Assembly (NCBI GenBank): GCA_947627665.1
Contig: CANQWX010000015.1
Coordinates: 1-44,554, forward strand
From: an uncultured Clostridia bacterium
GTDB lineage: Bacteria > Bacillota > Clostridia > Christensenellales > Borkfalkiaceae
DNA: 44,554 bases
Direction of reading: 5' to 3'
Of this stretch, positions 8,682-16,118 are shown one piece after another. Below the pieces are notes generated by a model. That model was not told the origin of the DNA. It saw only the letters and a program-made list of their open reading frames with translations, and did no database searches. The translations under genes were made by a program, and so were the position numbers. Position 1 is the stretch's first letter, and each line of letters opens with the position of its first letter.

Positions 8682-9753
8682 AGATGTACCCGCTTGCATA
8701 AGTGCGCGCCCTGAGATCCGCTTCCCGCAGGGCGTCGAAGCTGCCGCCGTCCGTCTTGGGGATATGTTCGAGCGTTTCCCGAACAGTTTCCGCGATTTGC
8801 GGGAAAGTTATCCTTCCCGCGAGAAATGCCTTTACGGCGACTTCCGCCCCTCCGTTGAGAATGGCGGGCGCCGTTCCCCCCTCCTTGCCCGCCGCGACCG
8901 CCAGGGAAAAACAGGGGAATTTTTCCTGCGGCAGCCGCTCGAAATGCAAGGCGCCGAGGGCGGCAAGATCAAGCTCTTTTTCGCAGGGCAGCCGCGCGGG
9001 ATAGGTGAGCGCAAGCTGGATGGGCACCCGCATGTCGGGATAGCCGAGCTGCGCCAGCGCCGCGCCGTCCTCAAAATAGACGAGGGAATGCACGATGCTC
9101 TCGGGATGCACCACCGCCTCGATCTGCCCGAAGTCCGCCCCGTACAGCCATTTCGCCTCGAGGACTTCGTACCCCTTGTTGAGGAGCGTCGCGCTGTCCA
9201 CGGTGATCTTCGCGCCCATCTTCCACGTCGGGTGGCGGAGGGCGTCCGCCGCGGTCACCCGCTGTAATTCCTCCTCGGAAAAATGCAGGAACGGTCCGCC
9301 GCTCGCCGTCAGGACGAGCTTTTTATAGGGCGTATCGCGGCGGAAATGCAGGCATTGGAAGAGCGCGGAATGTTCGCTGTCCACGGGCACAAGGTCCAGC
9401 CCGCGCGCCTGTACTTCCCGCATGACAAGCTCCCCGCCGCAGACGAGGGACTCCTTGTTGGCAAGGGCGATCTTCTTGCCCGCTCTTGCCGCGGCAAGGG
9501 TATAGGACAGCCCCGCGAACCCGCCCGCCGCGATGAAGGCGACGTCGCAGCCGTCAAAGAGCGCTTCGGGGACCCCGTCCGCCGCGCAGCAGGCGATCGC
9601 GGGATGAAATTCTTCGGAAAGCGCGGCGAGCGCCGCCCTGTTCTCCCCGCAGACGAGGGCGGAAAAGCCGAAGCGGCGCGGCTCCGCCCGCACGACTTCG
9701 CACACTTGCCTCCCGATGCTGCCGCTGCAGCCGATCAATGCGATTTTCAGCAT
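8671..9753 (-). CDS. dxr: 1-deoxy-D-xylulose 5-phosphate reductoisomerase
   Basis: Dxr converts 1-deoxy-D-xylulose 5-phosphate to 2-C-methyl-D-erythritol 4-phosphate using NADPH, the committed step of the MEP isoprenoid pathway. The 360-aa length is slightly short for the family. The NADPH-binding GCSGSIGRQ is at residue 8. Metal and substrate motifs are ALANKESLVCGG, VPVDSEHSALFQCL, ASGGPFLHF and VDSATLLNKGYEVLEAKWL. The ATG follows GAGGAAG. A terminator-like hairpin lies between cdsA and dxr, so dxr may be partly uncoupled from the upstream genes. rseP overlaps its 3' end. Confidence 0.97.
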   Translation of the reverse strand: MLKIALIGCSGSIGRQVCEVVRAEPRRFGFSALVCGENRAALAALSEEFHPAIACCAADGVPEALFDGCDVAFIAAGGFAGLSYTLAAARAGKKIALANKESLVCGGELVMREVQARGLDLVPVDSEHSALFQCLHFRRDTPYKKLVLTASGGPFLHFSEEELQRVTAADALRHPTWKMGAKITVDSATLLNKGYEVLEAKWLYGADFGQIEAVVHPESIVHSLVYFEDGAALAQLGYPDMRVPIQLALTYPARLPCEKELDLAALGALHFERLPQEKFPCFSLAVAAGKEGGTAPAILNGGAEVAVKAFLAGRITFPQIAETVRETLEHIPKTDGGSFDALREADLRARTYASGYIYGK

Positions 9754-9821
9754 TACTTCCTCACTTTTACGGAAGGGCGCCCGCTTTCCCGCCGTGCGGG
9801 AGGGAGCCGAACCGTTTTCTT

Positions 9822-9845
9822 AAAAAACGCCCGCGCAAGCGGACG
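9822..9845 (-). terminator. Intrinsic terminator or attenuator between cdsA and dxr
   Basis: On the minus strand CGTCCGC-TTGC-GCGGGCG forms a 7-bp stem followed by TTTTTT. It lies 28 nt past the cdsA stop and 70 nt before dxr. Confidence 0.7.
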
Positions 9846-9872
9846 TACCGTACGATCTCTATTCTATGCGCC

Positions 9873-10787
9873 CTAACCCGCGATCATGTTTCGGAGCACG
9901 AGCACAAAACAGACGATAAGACAGGCGTAGAGCGCGGAATCGATGCGGTCGAGAACGCCGCCGTGCCCCGGCAGGATGTTCCCCATGTCCTTGATGTCGA
10001 GCCTGCGCTTTATGGCGCTCTCCACGAGGTCGCCCGCCTCCGCAAACGCGGCGGTAAGCACCCCGATCCCGACAAACAGGATGAGATTGACGGGGTCGCG
10101 GAACATCTCCCCTTCCCCCAGCGCAACGCCCCAGACGTTGACGATCAGATGATAGGCATAAAAGAGCGCCACCGCGCCGATCGCACCGCCCAAGATGCCG
10201 CCGATGCCGCCGACGACCGTCTTATTGGGGCTGACATTGGGCGCCATTTTCCACGGAAATCTCTTGCCGAGCAATCTGCCCGCAAAATAGGCAAAGGCGT
10301 CCGCGCAGGGACAGAGCACGAACACGAGCAGGATACCGATGGCGGAATAGCGCGGCATGTGGTTGAGGCCCGCGAGCACGAGCAGAAAGACGGAGGGATA
10401 GACGTAAGCGAGCATGGAATAGCCCGTAGAGGACAGGCTCGTCTTTTCGTGGCGGAACACGAGCAAACTGCACAGGAGCGCCATGCCTGCGACAAACACG
10501 ACAAAGGCGATGTTGGGGGAATAGTTCGGCGCGATCCCCTGCCGCTGGTACACGGCGTCGCTCACGCAGTAGGCGACGATAAAACCCGCGGAAAAGATCT
10601 GGATCACGCATTTCTGCACGACGTCGATCCTGTCCCCCAGCGCGCGGCACATCTCGTAGGTGCCCACGACGGAGAAAAAGAGAACGAGCAGATCGAAAAA
10701 CAGCGGCTCGGCAAAATACGTCCTCAAAATGAAGAAGCCGAGGAGCACCAGAATATATATCGTTCCTGTGATGGTTCGTTTCAGCAT
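9873..10787 (-). CDS. cdsA: Phosphatidate cytidylyltransferase
   Basis: CdsA makes CDP-diacylglycerol from phosphatidic acid and CTP in the membrane, the branch point of phospholipid synthesis. The protein is about 304 aa with many hydrophobic segments. The C-terminal signature runs through CADAFAYFAGRLLGKR, SPNKTVVGGIGG and GDLVESAIKRRLDIKDMG, ending in LPGHGGVLDRIDS. The ATG at 10787 (MLKRTITG) is preferred; an upstream TTG at 10802 is possible and neither has a clear ribosome-binding site. It lies 43 nt after uppS in the same cluster, so lipid carrier and phospholipid synthesis are co-ordered. Confidence 0.95.
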   Translation of the reverse strand: MLKRTITGTIYILVLLGFFILRTYFAEPLFFDLLVLFFSVVGTYEMCRALGDRIDVVQKCVIQIFSAGFIVAYCVSDAVYQRQGIAPNYSPNIAFVVFVAGMALLCSLLVFRHEKTSLSSTGYSMLAYVYPSVFLLVLAGLNHMPRYSAIGILLVFVLCPCADAFAYFAGRLLGKRFPWKMAPNVSPNKTVVGGIGGILGGAIGAVALFYAYHLIVNVWGVALGEGEMFRDPVNLILFVGIGVLTAAFAEAGDLVESAIKRRLDIKDMGNILPGHGGVLDRIDSALYACLIVCFVLVLRNMIAG

Positions 10788-10830
10788 GATCGAATACGGC
10801 AAGCGGATATTTTTTCAAGCGCCGCAGCGC

Positions 10831-11505
10831 TCACACCTTGCCGTAGCGGCGTTCCCTGCCCGCATAATTTTCGAGCGCCCTGTCGAGATCGGCGTTCGTA
10901 AAAGCGGGGAACATTTTGTCCGAAAAATAGAGTTCCGTATAGGCGCACTGCCAAAGCAGAAAGTTGGACAGCCGCTTTTCCTTGCCCGTGCGGATGAGAA
11001 GGTCGGGATCGGGGATGCCCGCCGTGGAGAGCAGCGACGAAAATCCCTCCTGCGAAAGCTCCTTGCCCCCCCTGACCGCCTCGTTGACGGCGCGCAGGAT
11101 CTCCTGCCTTCCGCCGTAGCCGATGGCGAGCACGAGGATGCCTTTCTCCCCCGCCGCCGTCCGCTCCTCCCCCTCGCGGGAGAGCTGTACGATGTCGGGC
11201 GGGAGCAGCGCGCCGTCGCCGATGACTTTCAGCCGCACCCCCTTTTCCAGAAGGCGGCCGATGTTTTCCGCAAAATACTTGCGGAACAGCGCAAACAGCC
11301 CGTCGACCTCTTCCTGCGGACGGGTGAGATTTTCGGCGGAGAGCGCATAGAGCGTGACGTACTCCACGCCCGCCTCGAACGCATGGTCGCAGAGCGCGAT
11401 CATGCGCTTCATGCCCTCGCGGTGGCCCGCGCTGCGCGGAAGCAGACGCTTCTTTGCCCAGCGCCCGTTGCCGTCCATGATGACGGCGATATGACGGGGG
11501 ACCAT
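10831..11505 (-). CDS. uppS: Isoprenyl (undecaprenyl diphosphate) synthase
   Basis: This cis-prenyltransferase makes undecaprenyl diphosphate, the lipid carrier for cell-wall precursors. The protein is 224 aa, slightly short for the family. The catalytic Asp lies in HIAVIMDGNGRWA near the N-terminus; other family blocks are SAGHREGMKRM, TLYALSAENLTRP, AIGYGGRQEI and DLLIRTGKEKRLSNFLLWQ. The ATG overlaps the frr stop in TGATG, which implies translational coupling. A TTG immediately upstream (11508) is an unlikely alternative. Confidence 0.96.
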   Translation of the reverse strand: MVPRHIAVIMDGNGRWAKKRLLPRSAGHREGMKRMIALCDHAFEAGVEYVTLYALSAENLTRPQEEVDGLFALFRKYFAENIGRLLEKGVRLKVIGDGALLPPDIVQLSREGEERTAAGEKGILVLAIGYGGRQEILRAVNEAVRGGKELSQEGFSSLLSTAGIPDPDLLIRTGKEKRLSNFLLWQCAYTELYFSDKMFPAFTNADLDRALENYAGRERRYGKV

Positions 11506-12074
11506 CAAATGGTGAGAAGCTCCTTTTCCTTGGCGGAAACGATCTTCTCAAGCTCGGAAACGCACTTGGAGATGGCGTCCTCTACGTCCGTTTCGGCATT
11601 GGACGCCTCGTCCTCGGAGATCTCCTTGCCCGTCTTGAGTTTCTTGATCCCCTCCATCGCCTCTCTGCGGATATTGCGGGCGGCGACCTTGGTGTCCTCC
11701 CCCATCCTCTTGACCTGTTTGACGAGTTCCTTTCTGCGCTCCTCGGTGAGTTCGGGGAACACAAGGCGGATCACGGTGCCGTCGTTGGTGGGATTGATGC
11801 CGATGTCGGAAGCCTGTATCGCCTTTTCGATCGCTTTCAGAAGGGACTTATCCCACGGGGCGATGACGAGGCATCTCGCGTCCGCAACGGAAATGTTGCC
11901 GAGCTGCTTCAAGGGACTCATCGTGCCGTACGCTTCCACCTGCAATTTGTCAAGGACATGCGGATTGGCGCGCCCTGCGCGGATGGCGGCATAGTCGTCT
12001 TGCAGCACGTTCTTTGCCTTTTCGAGCTTGTCGTCGAGGACCAAAAAGATCTCTTCCAATTTTTCGTTTTCCAT
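11505..12074 (-). CDS. frr: Ribosome recycling factor
   Basis: RRF works with EF-G to split post-termination ribosomes. At 189 aa the length is typical. The conserved RAGRANPHVLDKLQVEAYG and the segment ending LVKQVKRMGEDTKVAARNIR are clear, as is the helical C-terminus. GAGGGAC precedes the ATG. It lies 24 nt after pyrH and shares its last bases with uppS, the usual pyrH-frr-uppS order. Confidence 0.98.
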   Translation of the reverse strand: MENEKLEEIFLVLDDKLEKAKNVLQDDYAAIRAGRANPHVLDKLQVEAYGTMSPLKQLGNISVADARCLVIAPWDKSLLKAIEKAIQASDIGINPTNDGTVIRLVFPELTEERRKELVKQVKRMGEDTKVAARNIRREAMEGIKKLKTGKEISEDEASNAETDVEDAISKCVSELEKIVSAKEKELLTI

Positions 12075-12098
12075 GACTGTCCCTCTCTTTGAAATATT

Positions 12099-12809
12099 TT
12101 ATTCGTTGGAAATGAGCGTTCCGAGCTGCTCGCCGCACACGGCGCGGAGCACGCTGTCAGGCTCATTGAGCGCAAATGCAAGCACGGGAATATGATTTTC
12201 CATGCACATCGTCGCCGCCGTGGCGTCCATCGCCTTCAACCCTTGGTTGAGGATCTGCGCAAAGGTGAGTTTTTCGTACTTCTTCGCCGCGGGGTTGGTG
12301 TTGGGGTCGCTGTCGTAGATGCCGTCCACGTTCTTTGCCATGAGCAAAACGTCGGCGCGGATCTCGCAGGCGCGCTGGGCGGCCGCCGTGTCGGTGGAGC
12401 AATAGGGATTGCCCGTGCCGCACGCCATGATGACGATGCGGCCCTTCTCGAAATGGTGCAGCGTCTTTCTCAGGACGTATGGCTCGGCGACGGACACCAT
12501 GTTGAGGGCGGTCTGCACGCGCGTGGGGATGCCCTTCTGTTCGATGGCGTCCATCATGGCGAGGGAATTCATCACGGTGGCGAGCATTCCCATCTGGTCG
12601 GCGGTGGTTCGCTCCATCATGGTCCCCTGCCTGCCCCGCCAGAAGTTTCCGCCGCCGATGACGAGGCCGACGTCCACTCCCATATTATGGACTTTGACGA
12701 TCTGGTCGACTACCATGGAAACGACCTCTTCGTTAAGCCCGAATTTCTGCTCGCCCGCGAGCGCCTCGCCCGAGAGCTTGAGTAAGATCCGCTTGTATTT
12801 GGGTCGCAT
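12099..12809 (-). CDS. pyrH: UMP kinase
   Basis: PyrH phosphorylates UMP to UDP and feeds pyrimidine nucleotide synthesis; the bacterial enzyme is a hexamer of the amino-acid kinase fold. The protein is 236 aa from the ATG at 12809 (MRPKYKRILLK), chosen because GGGAG lies upstream; in-frame codons further upstream are not conserved-looking. Motifs are LKLSGEALAG, GGGNFWRGR, TADQMGMLATVMNSLAM and GTGNPYCSTDTAA. It begins the pyrH-frr-uppS-cdsA block and is separated from tsf by a terminator. Confidence 0.97.
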   Translation of the reverse strand: MRPKYKRILLKLSGEALAGEQKFGLNEEVVSMVVDQIVKVHNMGVDVGLVIGGGNFWRGRQGTMMERTTADQMGMLATVMNSLAMMDAIEQKGIPTRVQTALNMVSVAEPYVLRKTLHHFEKGRIVIMACGTGNPYCSTDTAAAQRACEIRADVLLMAKNVDGIYDSDPNTNPAAKKYEKLTFAQILNQGLKAMDATAATMCMENHIPVLAFALNEPDSVLRAVCGEQLGTLISNE

Positions 12810-12940
12810 AGCATACTCCCGCAGTTTGATTTTTTTCAGTATACCATAGTTTGGCAGAAATTGCAAGACCTTCCGCAAAATATTTTCGCGCGGTCGGGTG
12901 CGGGAGGACGTTTCCCTGCGCTCTTTTGGCGGACGCGCGA

Positions 12941-12974
12941 AAAAGCCGCCGCCGTTCCTCGGAACGGCGGCGGC
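12941..12974 (-). terminator. Terminator of rpsB-tsf
   Basis: A 14-bp perfect stem (GCCGCCGCCGTTCC and its complement) with a 2-nt gap, followed on the minus strand by CTTTTTCG. It lies 18 nt past the tsf stop. Confidence 0.85.
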
Positions 12975-12992
12975 CCCAACCGCAACACGGTC

Positions 12993-13898
12993 TTATTTCT
13001 TCATGGCCTCGACTTGCTTTGCGACTTCTTCGCTCAAATCCTCTGCCTTCTTTTCGATGCCCTCGCCGCGCACGAAGCAGCAGAACTCTTTCAGACGGAT
13101 GGGCGTCGTCTTGGAAACGTTTGCGATGAGCTGCCCTACCGTGACGGAATCGTCCTTGACATACTTCTGCTCGAGCAGGCAGTTGTCCTCATAGAACTTC
13201 TTCACCTTGCCGAGCACGATCTTCTCGGCGATCGCTTCGGGCTTGCCCTCGTTCATGACCTCTTTTTTGAGGATCTCCTTCTCGTGCTCCACGACCTCGG
13301 CGGGAACGTCCGCCGCCGCGAGGTAACGGGGAAGGGAGAAGGCGACATGGAGCGCCACGTTGTGCGCAAGTTCCCGCGTTTCGGGAGTTTCCGCACCCTC
13401 GAAGTTGAGGATCACGCCGCGCGTGCCGCCCATATGGATATACGTTTCGATAAGCCCCGCGCTCTCAAACAAGACAAAGCGGCGGACGGAGATCTTTTCG
13501 CCGATGACGCCCGTCTGCTCTTGCAGATAGGTCTCCACCGTCTTGCCGCCCATGTCGAGGGCGAGCAGCGCCTCCACATCCGCGGGCTTTTTTTCCGCCG
13601 TGAGCTTTGCGACCGTCTGCACGAGGGTGGTGAATTTCTCGCCCGCCGCGACAAAGTCGGACTCGCAGTTGACTTCGATGAGCACGCCCGCGCCGTCTGC
13701 GACGTAAGCATAGACGATCCCCTCCGCCGCGACCTTGCTCGCGCGCTTGGCGGCCTTGGCGATCCCTCTCTCACGGAGAAGCTCCGCCGCCTTCTGCATA
13801 TCGCCGTTCGCGTCCGTGAGGGCGCGCTTGCAATCCATCATTCCCGCGTCCGTCTGTTCGCGGAGCGCCATGACATCCTTCGCCGTAAACTCTGCCAT
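12993..13898 (-). CDS. tsf: Elongation factor Ts
   Basis: EF-Ts is the nucleotide exchange factor of EF-Tu. The 301-aa protein begins with the UBA-like domain containing LREQTDAGMMDCKRAL and DMQKAAELLRERG, followed by the dimerisation core with VLIEVNCESDFVA. AAGGAG precedes the ATG. It follows rpsB by 21 nt, the almost universal rpsB-tsf pair, and ends at a strong terminator. Confidence 0.98.
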   Translation of the reverse strand: MAEFTAKDVMALREQTDAGMMDCKRALTDANGDMQKAAELLRERGIAKAAKRASKVAAEGIVYAYVADGAGVLIEVNCESDFVAAGEKFTTLVQTVAKLTAEKKPADVEALLALDMGGKTVETYLQEQTGVIGEKISVRRFVLFESAGLIETYIHMGGTRGVILNFEGAETPETRELAHNVALHVAFSLPRYLAAADVPAEVVEHEKEILKKEVMNEGKPEAIAEKIVLGKVKKFYEDNCLLEQKYVKDDSVTVGQLIANVSKTTPIRLKEFCCFVRGEGIEKKAEDLSEEVAKQVEAMKK

Positions 13899-13919
13899 AT
13901 CTGTATTCTCCTTAAAATT

Positions 13920-14738
13920 TTACTCTGCTTGTGCGGGCGCTTCCGCAGGTTCTGCGGGAACTTCCGCGGGTCCCGCAGGTGCTTCGGCGGGCGTTTCGGG
14001 CGCTTGCGCGGGTTCTGCGGGAACTTCTTCCGGCTCCTCGGCGACCTCGAAAGTGCCGCCCTCGTTCGCCTCGATGACCGCGTTGGCGATCACGGACGAG
14101 AGGAGCTTGATGGCGCGGATGGCGTCGTCGTTGCCGGGGATCACATAGTCGATGAGATCGGGGTCGCAGTTGGTATCGGTGATCGCAACGATCGGGATGT
14201 GCAGCTTGCGCGCTTCGGCGACGGCGATGTCCTCTTCATGCGGGTCGACGACGAACAAAAGCCCGGGAAGGGAACGCATGTTCTTGATGCCGCCAAGGTT
14301 CTCCTGAAGTTTTGCCATCTCCTTTTTGAGGCCAAGGACTTCCTTCTTGGGAAGCAGGTCGAACTCGCCGCTCTCCTCCATTCTCTCGAGCTTTTCGAGA
14401 TACTCGATGCGGCCGCGGATGGTCTTGAAGTTGGTGAGGCAGCCGCCCAGCCAACGGGAGTTGACATAGTATTGCCCGCAGCGCTCCGCCTCTTCCTTGA
14501 TGGCGTCCTGCGCCTGCCGCTTGGTGCCGACAAAGAGCACCGTCTTGCCCGACTTGACCATCTCGACGACGTAGGCATACGCCTCTTCGACGAGCTTGGC
14601 CGTCTTTTCGAGGTCGATGATGTGGATGTCGTGACGGGCTGCGAAGATGTACTTCTTCATCTTCGGGTTCCACTTTCTCGTCTGGTGTCCGAAATGGACG
14701 CCCGCTTCGAGAAGCTGTTTCATGGTGATAACTGCCAT
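13920..14738 (-). CDS. rpsB: 30S ribosomal protein S2
   Basis: S2 is the late-assembling small-subunit protein on the solvent side. The true start is the ATG at 14738 ([20 protein letters not shown]) with GGAGG upstream, although the frame is open further. The product is 272 aa: about 230 residues of normal S2 followed by a ~40-residue tail made of Pro, Ala and Glu repeats of [12 protein letters not shown] type. The tail is unusual, with a composition like the insertion in rseP. It heads rpsB-tsf, with a ~128-nt leader behind a strong promoter. Confidence 0.97.
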   Translation of the reverse strand: MAVITMKQLLEAGVHFGHQTRKWNPKMKKYIFAARHDIHIIDLEKTAKLVEEAYAYVVEMVKSGKTVLFVGTKRQAQDAIKEEAERCGQYYVNSRWLGGCLTNFKTIRGRIEYLEKLERMEESGEFDLLPKKEVLGLKKEMAKLQENLGGIKNMRSLPGLLFVVDPHEEDIAVAEARKLHIPIVAITDTNCDPDLIDYVIPGNDDAIRAIKLLSSVIANAVIEANEGGTFEVAEEPEEVPAEPAQAPETPAEAPAGPAEVPAEPAEAPAQAE

Positions 14739-14866
14739 AAGATCCTCCGTTTCTCCTCCCCTCTCCGCGGCAGTTCCGCTCCTTTCCCGCAGGAATAGAT
14801 TTACGGGACACGGCGAGCGGCGCAAAAGAAGGTGTGGATTTGCCTGCGGCGGCATTGGCCGCAGAC
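14739..14866 (-). promoter_or_regulatory. 5' leader of rpsB-tsf mRNA
   Basis: About 128 nt lie between the predicted +1 and the rpsB start. The leader is GC-rich with short complementary blocks, for example GCGGCCAATGCCGC near its 5' end. S2 mRNAs are autoregulated in some bacteria, but I cannot match a known leader class. Confidence 0.35.
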
Positions 14867-14872
14867 TGAACA

Positions 14873-14901
14873 AGTATATCATACCCGCAAAATTTTTGCA
14901 A
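14873..14901 (-). promoter_or_regulatory. Promoter of rpsB-tsf
   Basis: Minus strand: TTGCAA (14901-14896), 17 nt, TATACT (14878-14873). Confidence 0.8.
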
Positions 14902-14934
14902 GCTCTTTTGCGGGGAATGCGGAAAATTTTGTAT

Positions 14935-14976
14935 AAAAACGCCGCCGCGCCGCGGTTTTTACCGCGGCGCGGCGGC
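14935..14976 (-). terminator. Terminator of the small lipoprotein gene
   Basis: A 16-bp perfect GC-rich stem (14941-14956 with 14961-14976) is followed on the minus strand by GTTTTTATA. Confidence 0.85.
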
Positions 14977-14987
14977 AGACGGTCCTC

Positions 14988-15458
14988 TTATGCGGCGACC
15001 TTGATCTCGATAAAGTCCCCGATGATCTCTTCCTTGTCCCGGAAGGTAAGTTTTAAGGTGTATTTCCCCGCGGGCGCCGCCATTTCTTTGAGGCCGCCGA
15101 TGTCGAGGGTGTTGGCGCGGAAGGTCCACTTGATCGTGACCTCTTCCCCGCCCGCAAAGGTGACCGTACGCGCTTCGGTGTCCGCTTCGATCGAATCGAA
15201 GGCGAGATACACCCTGCCTGCGCCGATGTCGAGATAGAGGGAGGGCATTGCGCCGAGAGCCTTTGTATGATGGTCGCATTGGAAGTCCCCGCCGGTGTTT
15301 TTCGTCGTGACGGTGACGGTAAAGCTCTCGCCCGGGGCGACCGTTTTCTCCTTGGCGGACGCGCTAAGTTCCCATTTGGGCGCGCCGCAGGCGGTGAGAA
15401 AGACAAACGTGAGCGCAAACGCAAGTGCGGAAAACAGCATCCCTTTGGATTTCTTCAT
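14988..15458 (-). CDS. Small putative lipoprotein, unknown function
   Basis: The 156-aa protein starts at the ATG at 15458 (MKKSKGML), preceded by GGGAGG. It has a lysine-rich start, a hydrophobic stretch and the lipobox FLTAC, so it should be a lipid-anchored surface protein. The rest is beta-rich. VAPGESFTVTVTTKNTGG resembles the start of Ig-like or BsuPI-type domains found in secreted proteins, and a second half near KYTLKLTFRDK fits a beta-sandwich. Its own promoter (TTGACA-18-TAAAAT, 15481-15510) and terminator make it monocistronic. Function is not recognised; the BsuPI resemblance is an inference. Confidence 0.8.
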   Translation of the reverse strand: MKKSKGMLFSALAFALTFVFLTACGAPKWELSASAKEKTVAPGESFTVTVTTKNTGGDFQCDHHTKALGAMPSLYLDIGAGRVYLAFDSIEADTEARTVTFAGGEEVTIKWTFRANTLDIGGLKEMAAPAGKYTLKLTFRDKEEIIGDFIEIKVAA

Positions 15459-15480
15459 AAGAACCTCCCGATCCGTCTGC

Positions 15481-15510
15481 ATTTTATCATGGATATGCGC
15501 CCGCTGTCAA
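15481..15510 (-). promoter_or_regulatory. Promoter of the small lipoprotein gene
   Basis: Minus strand TTGACA (15510-15505), 18-nt spacer, TAAAAT (15486-15481), just past the end of engB. Confidence 0.7.
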
Positions 15511-15524
15511 GCGAAAACGGAGCG

Positions 15525-16118
15525 CTACTCCGCTCCGTCCTGTTCCAAAATGCATCCGATTTTTTTGAGGAGCGCGTCTTTTCCGTCCCCCGAAAGCCCC
15601 GAAACGGCGATCACGTTCCCCTCGCCGAGGCCGTAGCCCTGCGCCACCTTGCGCACCCGCTCCTTTATCTTCATGCGGGAGAGCTTGTCGCTCTTGGTGG
15701 CGAGCACGGTGAAGGGCAGAATGTGGTAGTTCAAAAAGCTCACCATTTGCAGATCGTCCGCGGAGGGATCGCGGCGGATGTCGCTCAAAAGAAAGACGTG
15801 CGCGATGTCCTCCTTGCGGGCGAAGAAGAGATCGAGCGTCTTTGCCCACTTCGCCTTCTCCTCCTTGGAAACGGCGGCATAGCCGTAACCGGGGAGATCG
15901 GCAAGGAGAAACTCGCCGAAATCGAAGTAGTTGACGAGCCGCGTCCTGCCGGGGGCGGCGCTCGTCTTGGCAAGCCCCTTGCGGTTCGCAAGCATATTGA
16001 TGAGGGTGCTCTTGCCCGCGTTGGACCTGCCGCACACCGCGATCATCGGCTTTGCGGGCTTGAGAAACTGCTCCGCCCGCGCCGCCGACGTCAGAAATTT
16101 TACCTCTTTAATGAGCAT
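15525..16118 (-). CDS. engB: Ribosome-biogenesis GTP-binding protein EngB/YsxC
   Basis: EngB is a small essential TRAFAC GTPase needed for late 50S subunit assembly. The protein is 197 aa from the ATG at 16118 ([12 protein letters not shown]). G1 is GRSNAGKS near residue 31, G2 lies in SAAPGRT, G3 is DLPGYGYA and G4 is TKSDKL. The start lies inside the end of lon with an 11-nt overlap, so the two are probably co-translated. lon-engB is the common Bacillota order. Confidence 0.97.
   Translation of the reverse strand: MLIKEVKFLTSAARAEQFLKPAKPMIAVCGRSNAGKSTLINMLANRKGLAKTSAAPGRTRLVNYFDFGEFLLADLPGYGYAAVSKEEKAKWAKTLDLFFARKEDIAHVFLLSDIRRDPSADDLQMVSFLNYHILPFTVLATKSDKLSRMKIKERVRKVAQGYGLGEGNVIAVSGLSGDGKDALLKKIGCILEQDGAE

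Noticed and set aside
7380..8714. Rightward 444-codon frame opposite rseP with Gly/Ser repeats
   Set aside because: The repeats are the reverse complement of the Glu/Ala/Pro insertion of rseP; not a separate gene.
12861..14798. A 645-codon rightward open frame opposite tsf and rpsB
   Set aside because: Antisense shadow of two essential genes with terminator and promoter sequence inside it; no family resemblance.
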